Source: Sinorhizobium sp. 6-70 (GTDB lineage Bacteria > Pseudomonadota > Alphaproteobacteria > Rhizobiales > Rhizobiaceae). From it: a DNA stretch of 62,084 nucleotides. Shown here piece after piece: positions 1-7,094 of this stretch (position 1 is its first letter; the number at the start of each line of letters is the position of its first letter). The position numbers and the translations under genes are program-made. Location: the NCBI RefSeq assembly GCF_030124375.1, contig NZ_JASKLS010000001.1, forward strand, positions 478,432-540,515. Reading direction: 5' to 3'. Below the pieces are notes generated by a model that saw only the letters and a list, made by a program, of their open reading frames with translations, ran no database searches and had not been told where the DNA came from.

Positions 1-1518
1 GGAGGGAGCCGGCGGAAAATCCGAGCGGCCGAGGCTGAAGCGGACGCTTTCGATCGGCAGGCCAAGCGTCTCGGCAGCGACCTGCGTCATCGACGTATAG
101 GTCCCCGGCCCCATGTCGCTCGCCGCCACCTCGATTTCTGCAGTGCCGTCGGGAAGCAGGCGTGCGAGCGCGCTCGAGGGAGCGTGAAACGCCGGGTAAC
201 TCGCGGACGCGACACCCATGCCGATCAAGAGCCGCCCATCGCGCATCGAGCGCGGTTTCGGATCCCGCTTCGACCAGCCGAAGCGCTCGGCACCGGCATC
301 GTAGCACTTCATCAGCGACCGGCTGGAAAACGGCTTGCCTGCGGCCTCGTCGATCTCGGGCTCGTTTAGGCGGCGCAGTTCGATCGGGTCGAGCCCGAGC
401 TTGTAGGACAGCTCGTCCATGGCGCATTCGAGCGCGAAGACGCCACTCGCCTCGCCCGGGCCACGCATATAGGTCGGCGTGCCGGTGTCCAGCTTCACAA
501 GGCGATAGCTGGTGCGCACATCGGCGCATGAATAGAGGAAACCGGAGACCGAGGTCAGCGCCTCGATGAACTCCTCGTAGCGGCTCGTCTCTCCGAAGCC
601 CTCATGGATCAGGCTCTTGAGCTTGCCGTCTTTCGCAGCCCCGAGCGCGATGCGCTGGAGCGTGCGCGGACGGTGGCCGGTGATGTAGAACATCTGCTTG
701 CGGGTCAGGACCAGCTTGACCGGCCGACCCACCTCACGCGCCGCGACGGCCGCGAGCGTGACATGCGGCCAGGTCCTGAGGCTCGTGCCGAAGGCGCCGC
801 CGACGAAAGGACAGATCACCTGCACATTCTCCACCGGCAGGCCGAAGATCGCCGCGATCTCGGCCTGTTCGTTGATGACATACTGGCTCTTGCTCCAGAG
901 CGTCAGCCGGTCGCCGTCCCAGGCCGCGATGGTCGCGTGCGGCTCCATCGGATTGTGGTTTTCCCGCGCGATGTCGTAGCTCTCGTCGACTTTCACCTCC
1001 GCGCTCTCAAGCGCGGCGTCCGCATCGCCCCGCGCAGCGTCGGCGAGCGTCCGCGCGCCCTCTCTGGTGGCCGCCTCCGGGACAACGGCAGCCGCGATCA
1101 GGCCCGTCGGATCGACCGTCGGCCGCTCGGCCGCGTAAGCAACATCAAGTGCCGCGGCGGCGCGTTCGGCATGGTCGAGCGAGTCCGCGACGACGATCGC
1201 CACCGGCTGGCCCCAGAAGCGCACCTGATCGTCCTGCAACACATGCAGTCGTTCGCCGATGGCGGGATCGATCACCCCCTTGTGCTCGCCATAGGCAAGG
1301 CGCGGCGCATTGAGATGGCTGATGACCGCGATTACGCCCGGCATGCCGGAGACGGCGTCCGCGCCGATCTCCGTGATGCGGCCAAGACCGGCCGTGGCGC
1401 TGACGATCACCGCATAGGCCTGGCCCTTCTGGTTGAAATCGGCCGCGTAGCGCGCGCCGCCGGTTACCTTGGCGCGGCCGTCGATGCGGGGAAGCGGTTG
1501 TCCGATGACGTTCGTCAT
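1..1518 (-). CDS. Xanthine dehydrogenase-family molybdopterin-binding subunit (partial)
   Basis: Catalytic large subunit of a periplasmic-type molybdenum aldehyde oxidoreductase (compare PaoC). The reading frame is open from an ATG at 1518 to the left edge, so only about the first 506 residues are present. Visible family features are the N-terminal IGQPLPRIDGRAKVTG stretch, the MEPHATIAAW segment and the GGAFGTSLRTWPH region that lines the molybdenum pterin site. The start overlaps the stop of the FAD subunit by four bases (ATGA), indicating translational coupling. Family assignment is firm; the substrate (probably aromatic or aliphatic aldehydes) is inferred. Confidence 0.92.
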   Translation of the reverse strand, partial: MTNVIGQPLPRIDGRAKVTGGARYAADFNQKGQAYAVIVSATAGLGRITEIGADAVSGMPGVIAVISHLNAPRLAYGEHKGVIDPAIGERLHVLQDDQVRFWGQPVAIVVADSLDHAERAAAALDVAYAAERPTVDPTGLIAAAVVPEAATREGARTLADAARGDADAALESAEVKVDESYDIARENHNPMEPHATIAAWDGDRLTLWSKSQYVINEQAEIAAIFGLPVENVQVICPFVGGAFGTSLRTWPHVTLAAVAAREVGRPVKLVLTRKQMFYITGHRPRTLQRIALGAAKDGKLKSLIHEGFGETSRYEEFIEALTSVSGFLYSCADVRTSYRLVKLDTGTPTYMRGPGEASGVFALECAMDELSYKLGLDPIELRRLNEPEIDEAAGKPFSSRSLMKCYDAGAERFGWSKRDPKPRSMRDGRLLIGMGVASASYPAFHAPSSALARLLPDGTAEIEVAASDMGPGTYTSMTQVAAETLGLPIESVRFSLGRSDFPPAPS

Positions 1519-2492
1519 GCCATTTCTCCGACCATTTCGAGCGTACGGACGATCGTCCGCTGCAGGAGTTCGACCTTGTAGTGATTGCCGGTAGCCGGCC
1601 GTGCGCCGTCGGCCGCCAGCCGCGCAGCCGCCTCGAAGACTGGGCGGGAGGGCTCCTTGCCGATCAGTTCCGCCTCCGAGGCGCGCATCCGCCACGGGCG
1701 GGTCCCGACCCCGCCGCAGGCGATCCGGGCCGAGCGGATCACGCCGCCCTCCGTCTCCATGGCAACGGCCGCCGAGACCAGGGCGAACTCGTAGGACTCG
1801 CGGTCACGCACCTTGAGGTATCGTGCGCGACGGCTGTGGGGACCGCTGGGGACGCGCACATCGAGGATCAGTTCGCCCGGCTCGAGCGTGTGTTCGAGAT
1901 GCGGCGTATCGCCCGGCAGCCGGAAAAGCTCCTCGACGGGAAAGGTGCGCTCGCCTTCCGGTCCGCGCACGCGCATCGTCGCATCGAGCGCAATCAGCGC
2001 GACCGCAACATCCGACGGGTGGGTGGCGATGCAATGATCGCTGACGCCGAGGATGGCGTGACCTCCGTTGAGCCCATCGATCGCGGAGCAGCCCGAGCCC
2101 GGCTCGCGCTTGTTGCATGGTGCATCGAGCATGCGGAAGTAAGGACAGCGCACGCGCTGCAGGAGGTTTCCGCCGATCGAGGCGACGTTGCGCAACTGCG
2201 GCGATGCGCCTTCGATCAGGGATTCGGCGACGAGCGGCTGCAGACGCAAGGTGTCGGGATGGGCGGCGATCTCCGTCATCCGGGCAAGCGCCCCGATGAC
2301 GAGATCGGAGCCTTCGACGCGAATGCCTCCGAGCGGAAGCGCGTTGATGTCGACGAGCCGTTCGGGACGCTCCACCTCCTCCCGCATGAGGTCGATGAGC
2401 GTTGTCCCGCCGGCGATATAGCGTGCGCCCGCGGCCGCGGCGGCGATCGCCTCCTGCTCGCTGCGGGCCTTTTCGTAACCGAATGGGAGCAT
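1515..2492 (-). CDS. FAD-binding subunit of molybdenum aldehyde oxidoreductase
   Basis: A 325-residue medium subunit of the xanthine dehydrogenase family (compare PaoB). It carries FAD and passes electrons between the iron-sulfur and molybdenum subunits. The FAD-binding signature AGGTTLIDLM lies near residues 27-36 and ASIGGNLLQRVRCPYFR near residue 105. The region CNKREPGSGCSAI holds cysteines typical of PaoB/YagS-type subunits, which may bind an extra 4Fe-4S cluster. It lies two bases after the iron-sulfur subunit gene and overlaps the molybdenum subunit gene by four bases. The gene order (2Fe-2S, FAD, Mo) is that of paoABC. Confidence 0.93.
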   Translation of the reverse strand: MLPFGYEKARSEQEAIAAAAAGARYIAGGTTLIDLMREEVERPERLVDINALPLGGIRVEGSDLVIGALARMTEIAAHPDTLRLQPLVAESLIEGASPQLRNVASIGGNLLQRVRCPYFRMLDAPCNKREPGSGCSAIDGLNGGHAILGVSDHCIATHPSDVAVALIALDATMRVRGPEGERTFPVEELFRLPGDTPHLEHTLEPGELILDVRVPSGPHSRRARYLKVRDRESYEFALVSAAVAMETEGGVIRSARIACGGVGTRPWRMRASEAELIGKEPSRPVFEAAARLAADGARPATGNHYKVELLQRTIVRTLEMVGEMA

Positions 2493-2494
2493 GG

Positions 2495-3154
2495 TCAGGT
2501 CCTCCCGGCGGCATCAGCGACAGCGGCGACGATGCCCGGATATGCCCCGCACCGACAGATGTTGCCGCTCATCCAGAATCGGATCTCCTCCGGCAAATGG
2601 GCGTGGCCCTCGGCGATGCAGCCGACGCCGGACATGATCTGCCCGGAGGTGCAGAAGCCGCACTGGAGTCCGTCGTGCTCGATGAAGGCGGCCTGCAGCG
2701 GATGGAGCTCGTCGCCCTTCGACAGCCCCTCGATCGTCGTGATCGCGGCGCCGTCATGCATCACCGCGAGCGTCAGACAGGAATTGATCCGCTTGCCATC
2801 GACCAGGATGGTGCATGCTCCGCAGGCGCCCTGGTTGCAGCCCTTCTTCGTGCCAGTAAGGTCGAGCGTTTCGCGAAGGACGTCGAGCAGCGACTGGCGT
2901 CGATCGAGCTCCAGTTCGCGCAAATGTCCGTTGACTGTCAGTCTAATGCGCGCTGGCGTCACGCTCGTGCCCTCCTGGTTTGTGGGTGCGGTGGTCGACG
3001 ACGCGGCCTCTGCCGTGCCGGGTGGAATGGCCGCTAGCGTCGCGGCCCCTGCGGCCATCTGCAGAACGTCGCGTCGGGAAAATTCGTAATGGACGGTCTC
3101 TGCGCCGCCCGATAATCGCGCTTCCCCGCTTTCGGGTGTGTCATCTTCGGACAT
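2495..3154 (-). CDS. 2Fe-2S subunit of aldehyde oxidoreductase, Tat-exported
   Basis: A 219-residue small subunit (compare PaoA). The N-terminus has a twin-arginine motif, SRRDVLQM near residue 26, followed by an alanine-rich hydrophobic stretch, so the assembled complex is probably exported folded to the periplasm. Two 2Fe-2S clusters are supported by CNQGACGACTILVDG (plant ferredoxin type) and by CGFCTSGQ plus the later CRCG. The first gene of the operon, its ATG at 3154 faces the AraC regulator across a 214-bp intergenic region. All cluster cysteines expected for the family appear intact. Confidence 0.93.
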   Translation of the reverse strand: MSEDDTPESGEARLSGGAETVHYEFSRRDVLQMAAGAATLAAIPPGTAEAASSTTAPTNQEGTSVTPARIRLTVNGHLRELELDRRQSLLDVLRETLDLTGTKKGCNQGACGACTILVDGKRINSCLTLAVMHDGAAITTIEGLSKGDELHPLQAAFIEHDGLQCGFCTSGQIMSGVGCIAEGHAHLPEEIRFWMSGNICRCGAYPGIVAAVADAAGRT

Positions 3155-3293
3155 GGTAACGCAGACTCCTTGCTGGGGAACGGCGTGTTCGCTTTCGGCC
3201 GATTAATCGATTTACGGGAGTGCGCGCACAAGCTTATGCAGGCGCGCCGAGCGCGCCAGCGCCTCTGTTGCTGCATTTTGTACGAAAGTGCTA

Positions 3294-3319
3294 TGTTCTT
3301 GTGGGGCGTCTCAAGAACA
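3294..3319. promoter_or_regulatory. Inverted repeat in the divergent oxidoreductase/AraC promoter region
   Basis: A perfect 8-bp inverted repeat, TGTTCTTG at 3294-3301 and CAAGAACA at 3312-3319, with a 10-base spacer. It lies between the aldehyde oxidoreductase operon and the divergent AraC gene, 50 bp before the chosen AraC start. The spacing suits a dimeric regulator site. The regulator is not known; the adjacent AraC protein is the obvious candidate. Confidence 0.45.
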
Positions 3320-3368
3320 AAACAACACCGAACCTCGACCAGAAATTTCTCTTATTGGGAGTTCGCGT

Positions 3369-4277
3369 ATGGCCGGCGGAGCTTATGGCGAGCGGTTGGG
3401 CGAGGCTGTCGGGGCCGAAGCGCCGCCGAGCATTCTTGTGCAGCGACTGCAAAGGACAGACTTCGCCGCCACCCGCGTCAGTTGGGGGAAGAGGGAAAGC
3501 GGGCGCCTGGGCCGGATCGAACGGGAGGACGGCTATCTTGTCTGTCTGCAACTGCTCGATCTTGAGCCCCACCCCTACTGGGTGGAGGGTCGCCCGGTCA
3601 CGATTGCGCCGATCAGAGGCGGGCAATTCACGCTGCTGGACCTGAATTGCGAGCACTCTTCCGTCCTCACCGACCCTATCGATTGCCTGGCGATCTATAT
3701 ATCGCGCCAGTCGCTCGACAGGATCGCCGAGGAACGCGGCGTTTCGCGGACGAGCACGATCGGCATTGCCCCGGGCGTTCCCCTCGACGACGTCGTCGTC
3801 CGGAGTCTCGGAACCAGCCTGCTGCCGTCACTTGAGGCACCCGAGCAGGCCAGTCAGCTTTTCCTCGATCATGTCGGCATGGCCCTGCTCGGCCATCTGG
3901 GCAGCGCCTACGGCGATATGCCGGGCGGGCGCAGGCCAAAGCGCGGTGGTCTCGCGCCCTGGCAGGAGCGGCGCGCCAAGGAGATCCTCATGGCGCATCT
4001 CGACGGCGACATCGCGCTCGAGGAACTCGCCCATGAATGCGGTCTCTCACGCAGCCATTTTGCCCGCGCCTTCAAGGAAACGACCGGCGCCCCGCCGCAT
4101 CGATGGCTGCTGGCCCGTCGTATCGAGCGCGCCCAGGACCTGCTCTTGAACACGAGCCTGTCGATCACGGAGATCGCCAACAGCTGCGGCTTCGCCGACC
4201 AGAGCCACTTCACCCGGGTGTTCGCCAAAATGGTCGAGACGGGCCCCGGCGAATGGCGGCGATGCAGGCGGTGGTAG
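3369..4277 (+). CDS. AraC-family transcriptional regulator
   Basis: A 302-residue regulator with an N-terminal ligand-sensing domain and a C-terminal AraC/XylS double helix-turn-helix from about residue 200. The first helix-turn-helix is near LEELAHECGLSRSHFARAFK and the second near ITEIANSCGFADQSHFTRVF. The ATG at 3369 is chosen because GGGAG lies just upstream; the frame stays open further upstream to 3288, but that extension has no ribosome site and runs through the inverted repeat. It is divergent from the molybdenum aldehyde oxidoreductase operon and probably controls it in response to a substrate (inferred). A 13-base direct repeat overlaps its stop region. Confidence 0.88.
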   Translation: MAGGAYGERLGEAVGAEAPPSILVQRLQRTDFAATRVSWGKRESGRLGRIEREDGYLVCLQLLDLEPHPYWVEGRPVTIAPIRGGQFTLLDLNCEHSSVLTDPIDCLAIYISRQSLDRIAEERGVSRTSTIGIAPGVPLDDVVVRSLGTSLLPSLEAPEQASQLFLDHVGMALLGHLGSAYGDMPGGRRPKRGGLAPWQERRAKEILMAHLDGDIALEELAHECGLSRSHFARAFKETTGAPPHRWLLARRIERAQDLLLNTSLSITEIANSCGFADQSHFTRVFAKMVETGPGEWRRCRRW

Positions 4278-4360
4278 CAGGCGGTGGTAGCAGGCAGGGC
4301 CGGCTACCGCGCAGCCTTCGCGGGCGACCGTATCACGGCGCAGTCGACATGCACCCTGCC

Positions 4361-4987
4361 TCAGTTCGCGGCGAAGCAGTAGAAAAGGCCGTCGCCGCCG
4401 GTGCTCTTGAACGCCTCCACCGTGCAGCCGCCGCGCGTCTTGTGCGAGGAATTCCAGGACTTTGCCGGCGCGGACTCATCGAGACCTGCGCGGTCGCTGT
4501 GGCCGACCATTGCCGCCCCTTCGGCTGCGCCCATAGTCCAGTTGCCGCAGGTGTCAGCCGCAGCCGTACCGTCCGGGTTGGAGCCGGTCAGCATGTCGTG
4601 GCGATTCGGCGTGTCGCCGCGGCCGTTGATGACCTCGCCCTTCTCGTTGAGGGCCGTCTGCTTGGTCAGGTTGTTCTTGTCGCTGTGGAGCGACGCGACA
4701 TCATCGGCGATCTTCTCGCCTTTGGCGTTGTACCATGGGCCGCTTCCGATGCGGTCCTTGGCGTTTTCCGCATCGGTGGAAAGATAGGCTTTCCAGGTCT
4801 TGCCGGTCGAACCGGTAGCCGTCGCGAGCTGGGCGCAATAGGCATCCGCCCCGGCAAGGCCGCCGAGATCGCCGCCCTTGCCGGGATTGGCGCTGGTGAC
4901 GAAGAAGCTCATGCTTGTGTCCTGAGCGTGGGCGGACACGACCGAACAGGCCAAGGCGGCCGCGACAAGTGCAACTGCGCGTTTCAT
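4361..4987 (-). CDS. Secreted lectin-like protein
   Basis: A 208-residue exported protein. Residues 1-21 form a signal peptide ending in SAHA before QD. The mature part contains MSFFVTSANPGKGGDLGGL, DAYCAQLA, RIGSGPWYNAKG and a C-terminal GGCTVEAF and LFYCFAAN. This pattern is common in rhizobial proteins annotated as lectin-like, with an endostatin/C-type-lectin-like fold. Four cysteines in the mature part could form disulfides. The ATG at 4987 follows an excellent GGAGGAGACC. It is divergent from a PPK2 gene and convergent with the AraC gene. The ligand is unknown and the name rests on recalled similarity. Confidence 0.75.
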   Translation of the reverse strand: MKRAVALVAAALACSVVSAHAQDTSMSFFVTSANPGKGGDLGGLAGADAYCAQLATATGSTGKTWKAYLSTDAENAKDRIGSGPWYNAKGEKIADDVASLHSDKNNLTKQTALNEKGEVINGRGDTPNRHDMLTGSNPDGTAAADTCGNWTMGAAEGAAMVGHSDRAGLDESAPAKSWNSSHKTRGGCTVEAFKSTGGDGLFYCFAAN

Positions 4988-5208
4988 GGTCTCCTCCCTG
5001 ATGTGGGCTTCAAACCCGCGACCAAGAGCGTATGGTGGCAAAGATAGGAGTAAAATCAAAACCTTGTGATGCGCGCTAAAGAAGCGTGCTGTCCATGACG
5101 AAGGAGCGGCCCCGATGGCGATGGCCACCAACGGTTCAAATTTCTTTCATGCGGTTGTGTGACAGTCGCAAGACACCGCGGTCCACGGTGAGACGCCGGA
5201 GAGATACC

Positions 5209-6126
5209 ATGAAAAACTCAGAAGACGCCGCAGGCCCGGATTGGCTGGAAGCAGAACTGGCGGACACGCTCGACGAGGACTACGAGCTCGAGCTTTCCGA
5301 GCCAGCCCTTTCCGAAGAGATCCGCAAGGTCTACCGCAAGGCACACCCACCGTCGATCCCGCGCATCGAATACTTCCGCGCGCTGCTCAAGCTGCAGGCA
5401 GAGCTGATCAAGCTGCAGGATTGGGTCGCCTATCACAAGGAGAAGGTCGTCGTGATCTTCGAGGGGCGTGACTCCGCCGGCAAGGGCGGCGTGATCAAGC
5501 GCATCACCCAGCGTCTCAACCCGCGCATCGTGAAGGTCGTGGCGCTGCCGGCCCCTTCTGATCGAGAAAAGACGCAATGGTATTTCCAGCGTTACGTGCC
5601 GCATCTGCCGGCCGGCGGCGAGATCGTGCTCTTCGACCGGTCCTGGTACAACCGTTCCGGGGTCGAGCGCGTCATGGGTTTCGCCACCGAAGACCAAGTC
5701 GAACAATTCTTCCACGATGTGCCGGAGTTCGAGCGCATGCTTGTGCGCTCCGGCGTCCGGCTGGTCAAATACTGGTTCTCGATTACCGACGAGGAACAGC
5801 AGATGCGGTTCCTCGTGCGCATCCACGACCCGCTGAAGCAGTGGAAGCTGTCGCCCATGGACCTGCAGTCGCGGGTGCGATGGGAAGCCTACACCAAGGC
5901 CAAGGAAGAGACCTTCGCCCGCACCAACATCCCGGAAGCGCCGTGGTACATCGTCGAGGGCAACGACAAGAAACGCGCCCGGCTCAACTGCATCGACCAC
6001 CTGCTCCACCAGATCCCCTACGAGGACGTGCCCCACGAGGACATCACCCTGCCCGAGCGTGTCTTCAATCCCGACTACGAGCGCAAAGTATTGCCGCCGG
6101 AGCTCTACGTTCCGTCAAAATACTAA
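5209..6126 (+). CDS. ppk2: Polyphosphate kinase 2 (first copy)
   Basis: A 305-residue PPK2-family kinase that moves phosphate between polyphosphate and nucleoside diphosphates. The Walker A motif is GRDSAGKGG near residue 88 and the Walker B/lid region is DRSWYNRSGVERVMGF near residue 143. KLSPMDLQSRVRWEAY and WYIVEGNDKKRARLNCI are also characteristic. The ATG at 5209 follows GGAGAG; the frame stays open further upstream but lacks a better start. The N-terminal 50 residues are acidic and longer than in the second copy at 13834-14700. Nucleotide preference (ADP or GDP) cannot be read from the sequence. Confidence 0.93.
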   Translation: MKNSEDAAGPDWLEAELADTLDEDYELELSEPALSEEIRKVYRKAHPPSIPRIEYFRALLKLQAELIKLQDWVAYHKEKVVVIFEGRDSAGKGGVIKRITQRLNPRIVKVVALPAPSDREKTQWYFQRYVPHLPAGGEIVLFDRSWYNRSGVERVMGFATEDQVEQFFHDVPEFERMLVRSGVRLVKYWFSITDEEQQMRFLVRIHDPLKQWKLSPMDLQSRVRWEAYTKAKEETFARTNIPEAPWYIVEGNDKKRARLNCIDHLLHQIPYEDVPHEDITLPERVFNPDYERKVLPPELYVPSKY

Positions 6127-6138
6127 CAAGCAGCGACG

Positions 6139-6162
6139 CCCGCGCGTCTATGGACGCGCGGG
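6139..6162. terminator. GC-rich hairpin after the first ppk2 gene
   Basis: A perfect 10-bp stem, CCCGCGCGTC at 6139-6148 and GACGCGCGGG at 6153-6162, with a TATG loop. It lies 12 bases after the ppk2 stop and before the convergent DUF4168 gene. There is no T-run, so it may be a processing stem or a bidirectional terminator rather than a classical intrinsic terminator. Confidence 0.5.
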
Positions 6163-6205
6163 GTGCTGTAGGCGGGCACGGCTGTCGGGGTGCCGCCGTG
6201 TCTTC

Positions 6206-6661
6206 TTATTGCTGCGCCGGTGCAGAATTCGGCTGCGCCGGGGCCGAGGTCTGGATCTTTTCCTGAACCTTCTTGGCCAAGGCCGGGTCGTTCTGGGCGG
6301 CAGTCAGAATGGACGTGTATTCCTCGACCGAGATTCCCTGAGAAGCTTCGACGGCCTGGACCATCTGCTGGCTGGCTTCGTTCTTCAGCTTCTCCTTGGC
6401 GGCCTGATCCGGGGTCGCTTCGATCTTGGCCGAATATTCCTGCCGGACCTTGTCGACTTGCAGATAAGCAACGGCAAAGGCCTCGATTTTCTGATCGCTT
6501 ACGGCCGCGCCGCCGCTATCGGGCTGGCCTTGCATCGGCTGCGTCTGTTGCGGCTGCGTCTGTTGCGCTTGAGCCACTTCCAACGCGAACGCCGGGCTGT
6601 AGGTCATCATGCCGAAGACCGCAGCGGTCAACGTTGCAACGGCTTTATAACGAGTGATCAT
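6206..6661 (-). CDS. DUF4168 exported protein
   Basis: A 151-residue exported protein of the DUF4168 type. It has a signal peptide (about residues 1-26, ending SPAFA), then a glutamine/proline-rich linker of QTQP-type repeats, then a helical domain containing DQKIEAFAVAYLQVDKVRQE. The tail is again proline/alanine/glutamine rich. The ATG at 6661 is preferred over the one at 6667 because AGAGGA is six bases upstream of the former and adjoins the latter. It converges with ppk2. No biochemical function is established for the family; envelope location is inferred. Confidence 0.82.
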   Translation of the reverse strand: MITRYKAVATLTAAVFGMMTYSPAFALEVAQAQQTQPQQTQPMQGQPDSGGAAVSDQKIEAFAVAYLQVDKVRQEYSAKIEATPDQAAKEKLKNEASQQMVQAVEASQGISVEEYTSILTAAQNDPALAKKVQEKIQTSAPAQPNSAPAQQ

Positions 6662-7094
6662 GTTCATTCCTCTGTAACGTGCATGACTTGATCGGCAGCA
6701 GTACCGCCTGACAGCGCCGCGCGTCTTCCCAGACGCATAAAGGTCGCTGCAACACTTGAATCGCTGCATGGTCTCGTCCTTGAAGCCGAATACGACTTCA
6801 GGACCCATGCAGCCGTCGCTCGTTCCTCGCGTAAAAACGCGATGACGAGCTGGTTACGATGGACCGCTTAAGAGTGCTCGATGGGGCGGTACCGGGGCGA
6901 TTTGCTGACAATTGAGCGGCAGCTTTGTGGTGATCGACGCATGCGACACACAAGCACAGCGTGCACCTGCGCAATACACACCTCAAGCTACGGGGCTGAG
7001 GATCTATTGATGGCCCTGCCCCGGCAATTCAACTGAGAAGTGGGTGGGACCGCCGTGCGCGCAGTTCCACTGGCCCGCAACCGTCGGCCGCTCC
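6662..7094. other. Intergenic region, no gene seen
   Basis: This 433-bp stretch separates the DUF4168 start from the end of the mechanosensitive channel gene. Short open frames on both strands lack ribosome sites and family features. The DUF4168 promoter should lie near its right-hand side of 6670-6760, but no convincing consensus is visible. Confidence 0.4.

Noticed and set aside
604..3089. Long plus-strand frames of 325 and 502 codons opposite the oxidoreductase operon
   Set aside because: They are antisense shadows of high-GC genes, arginine/glycine/aspartate rich, without family motifs; the minus-strand subunits are unambiguous.
4268..4293. Two 13-base direct repeats (GGCGGTGGTAGCA) over the AraC stop region
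   Set aside because: A simple local duplication at a convergent gene end with no sign of function.
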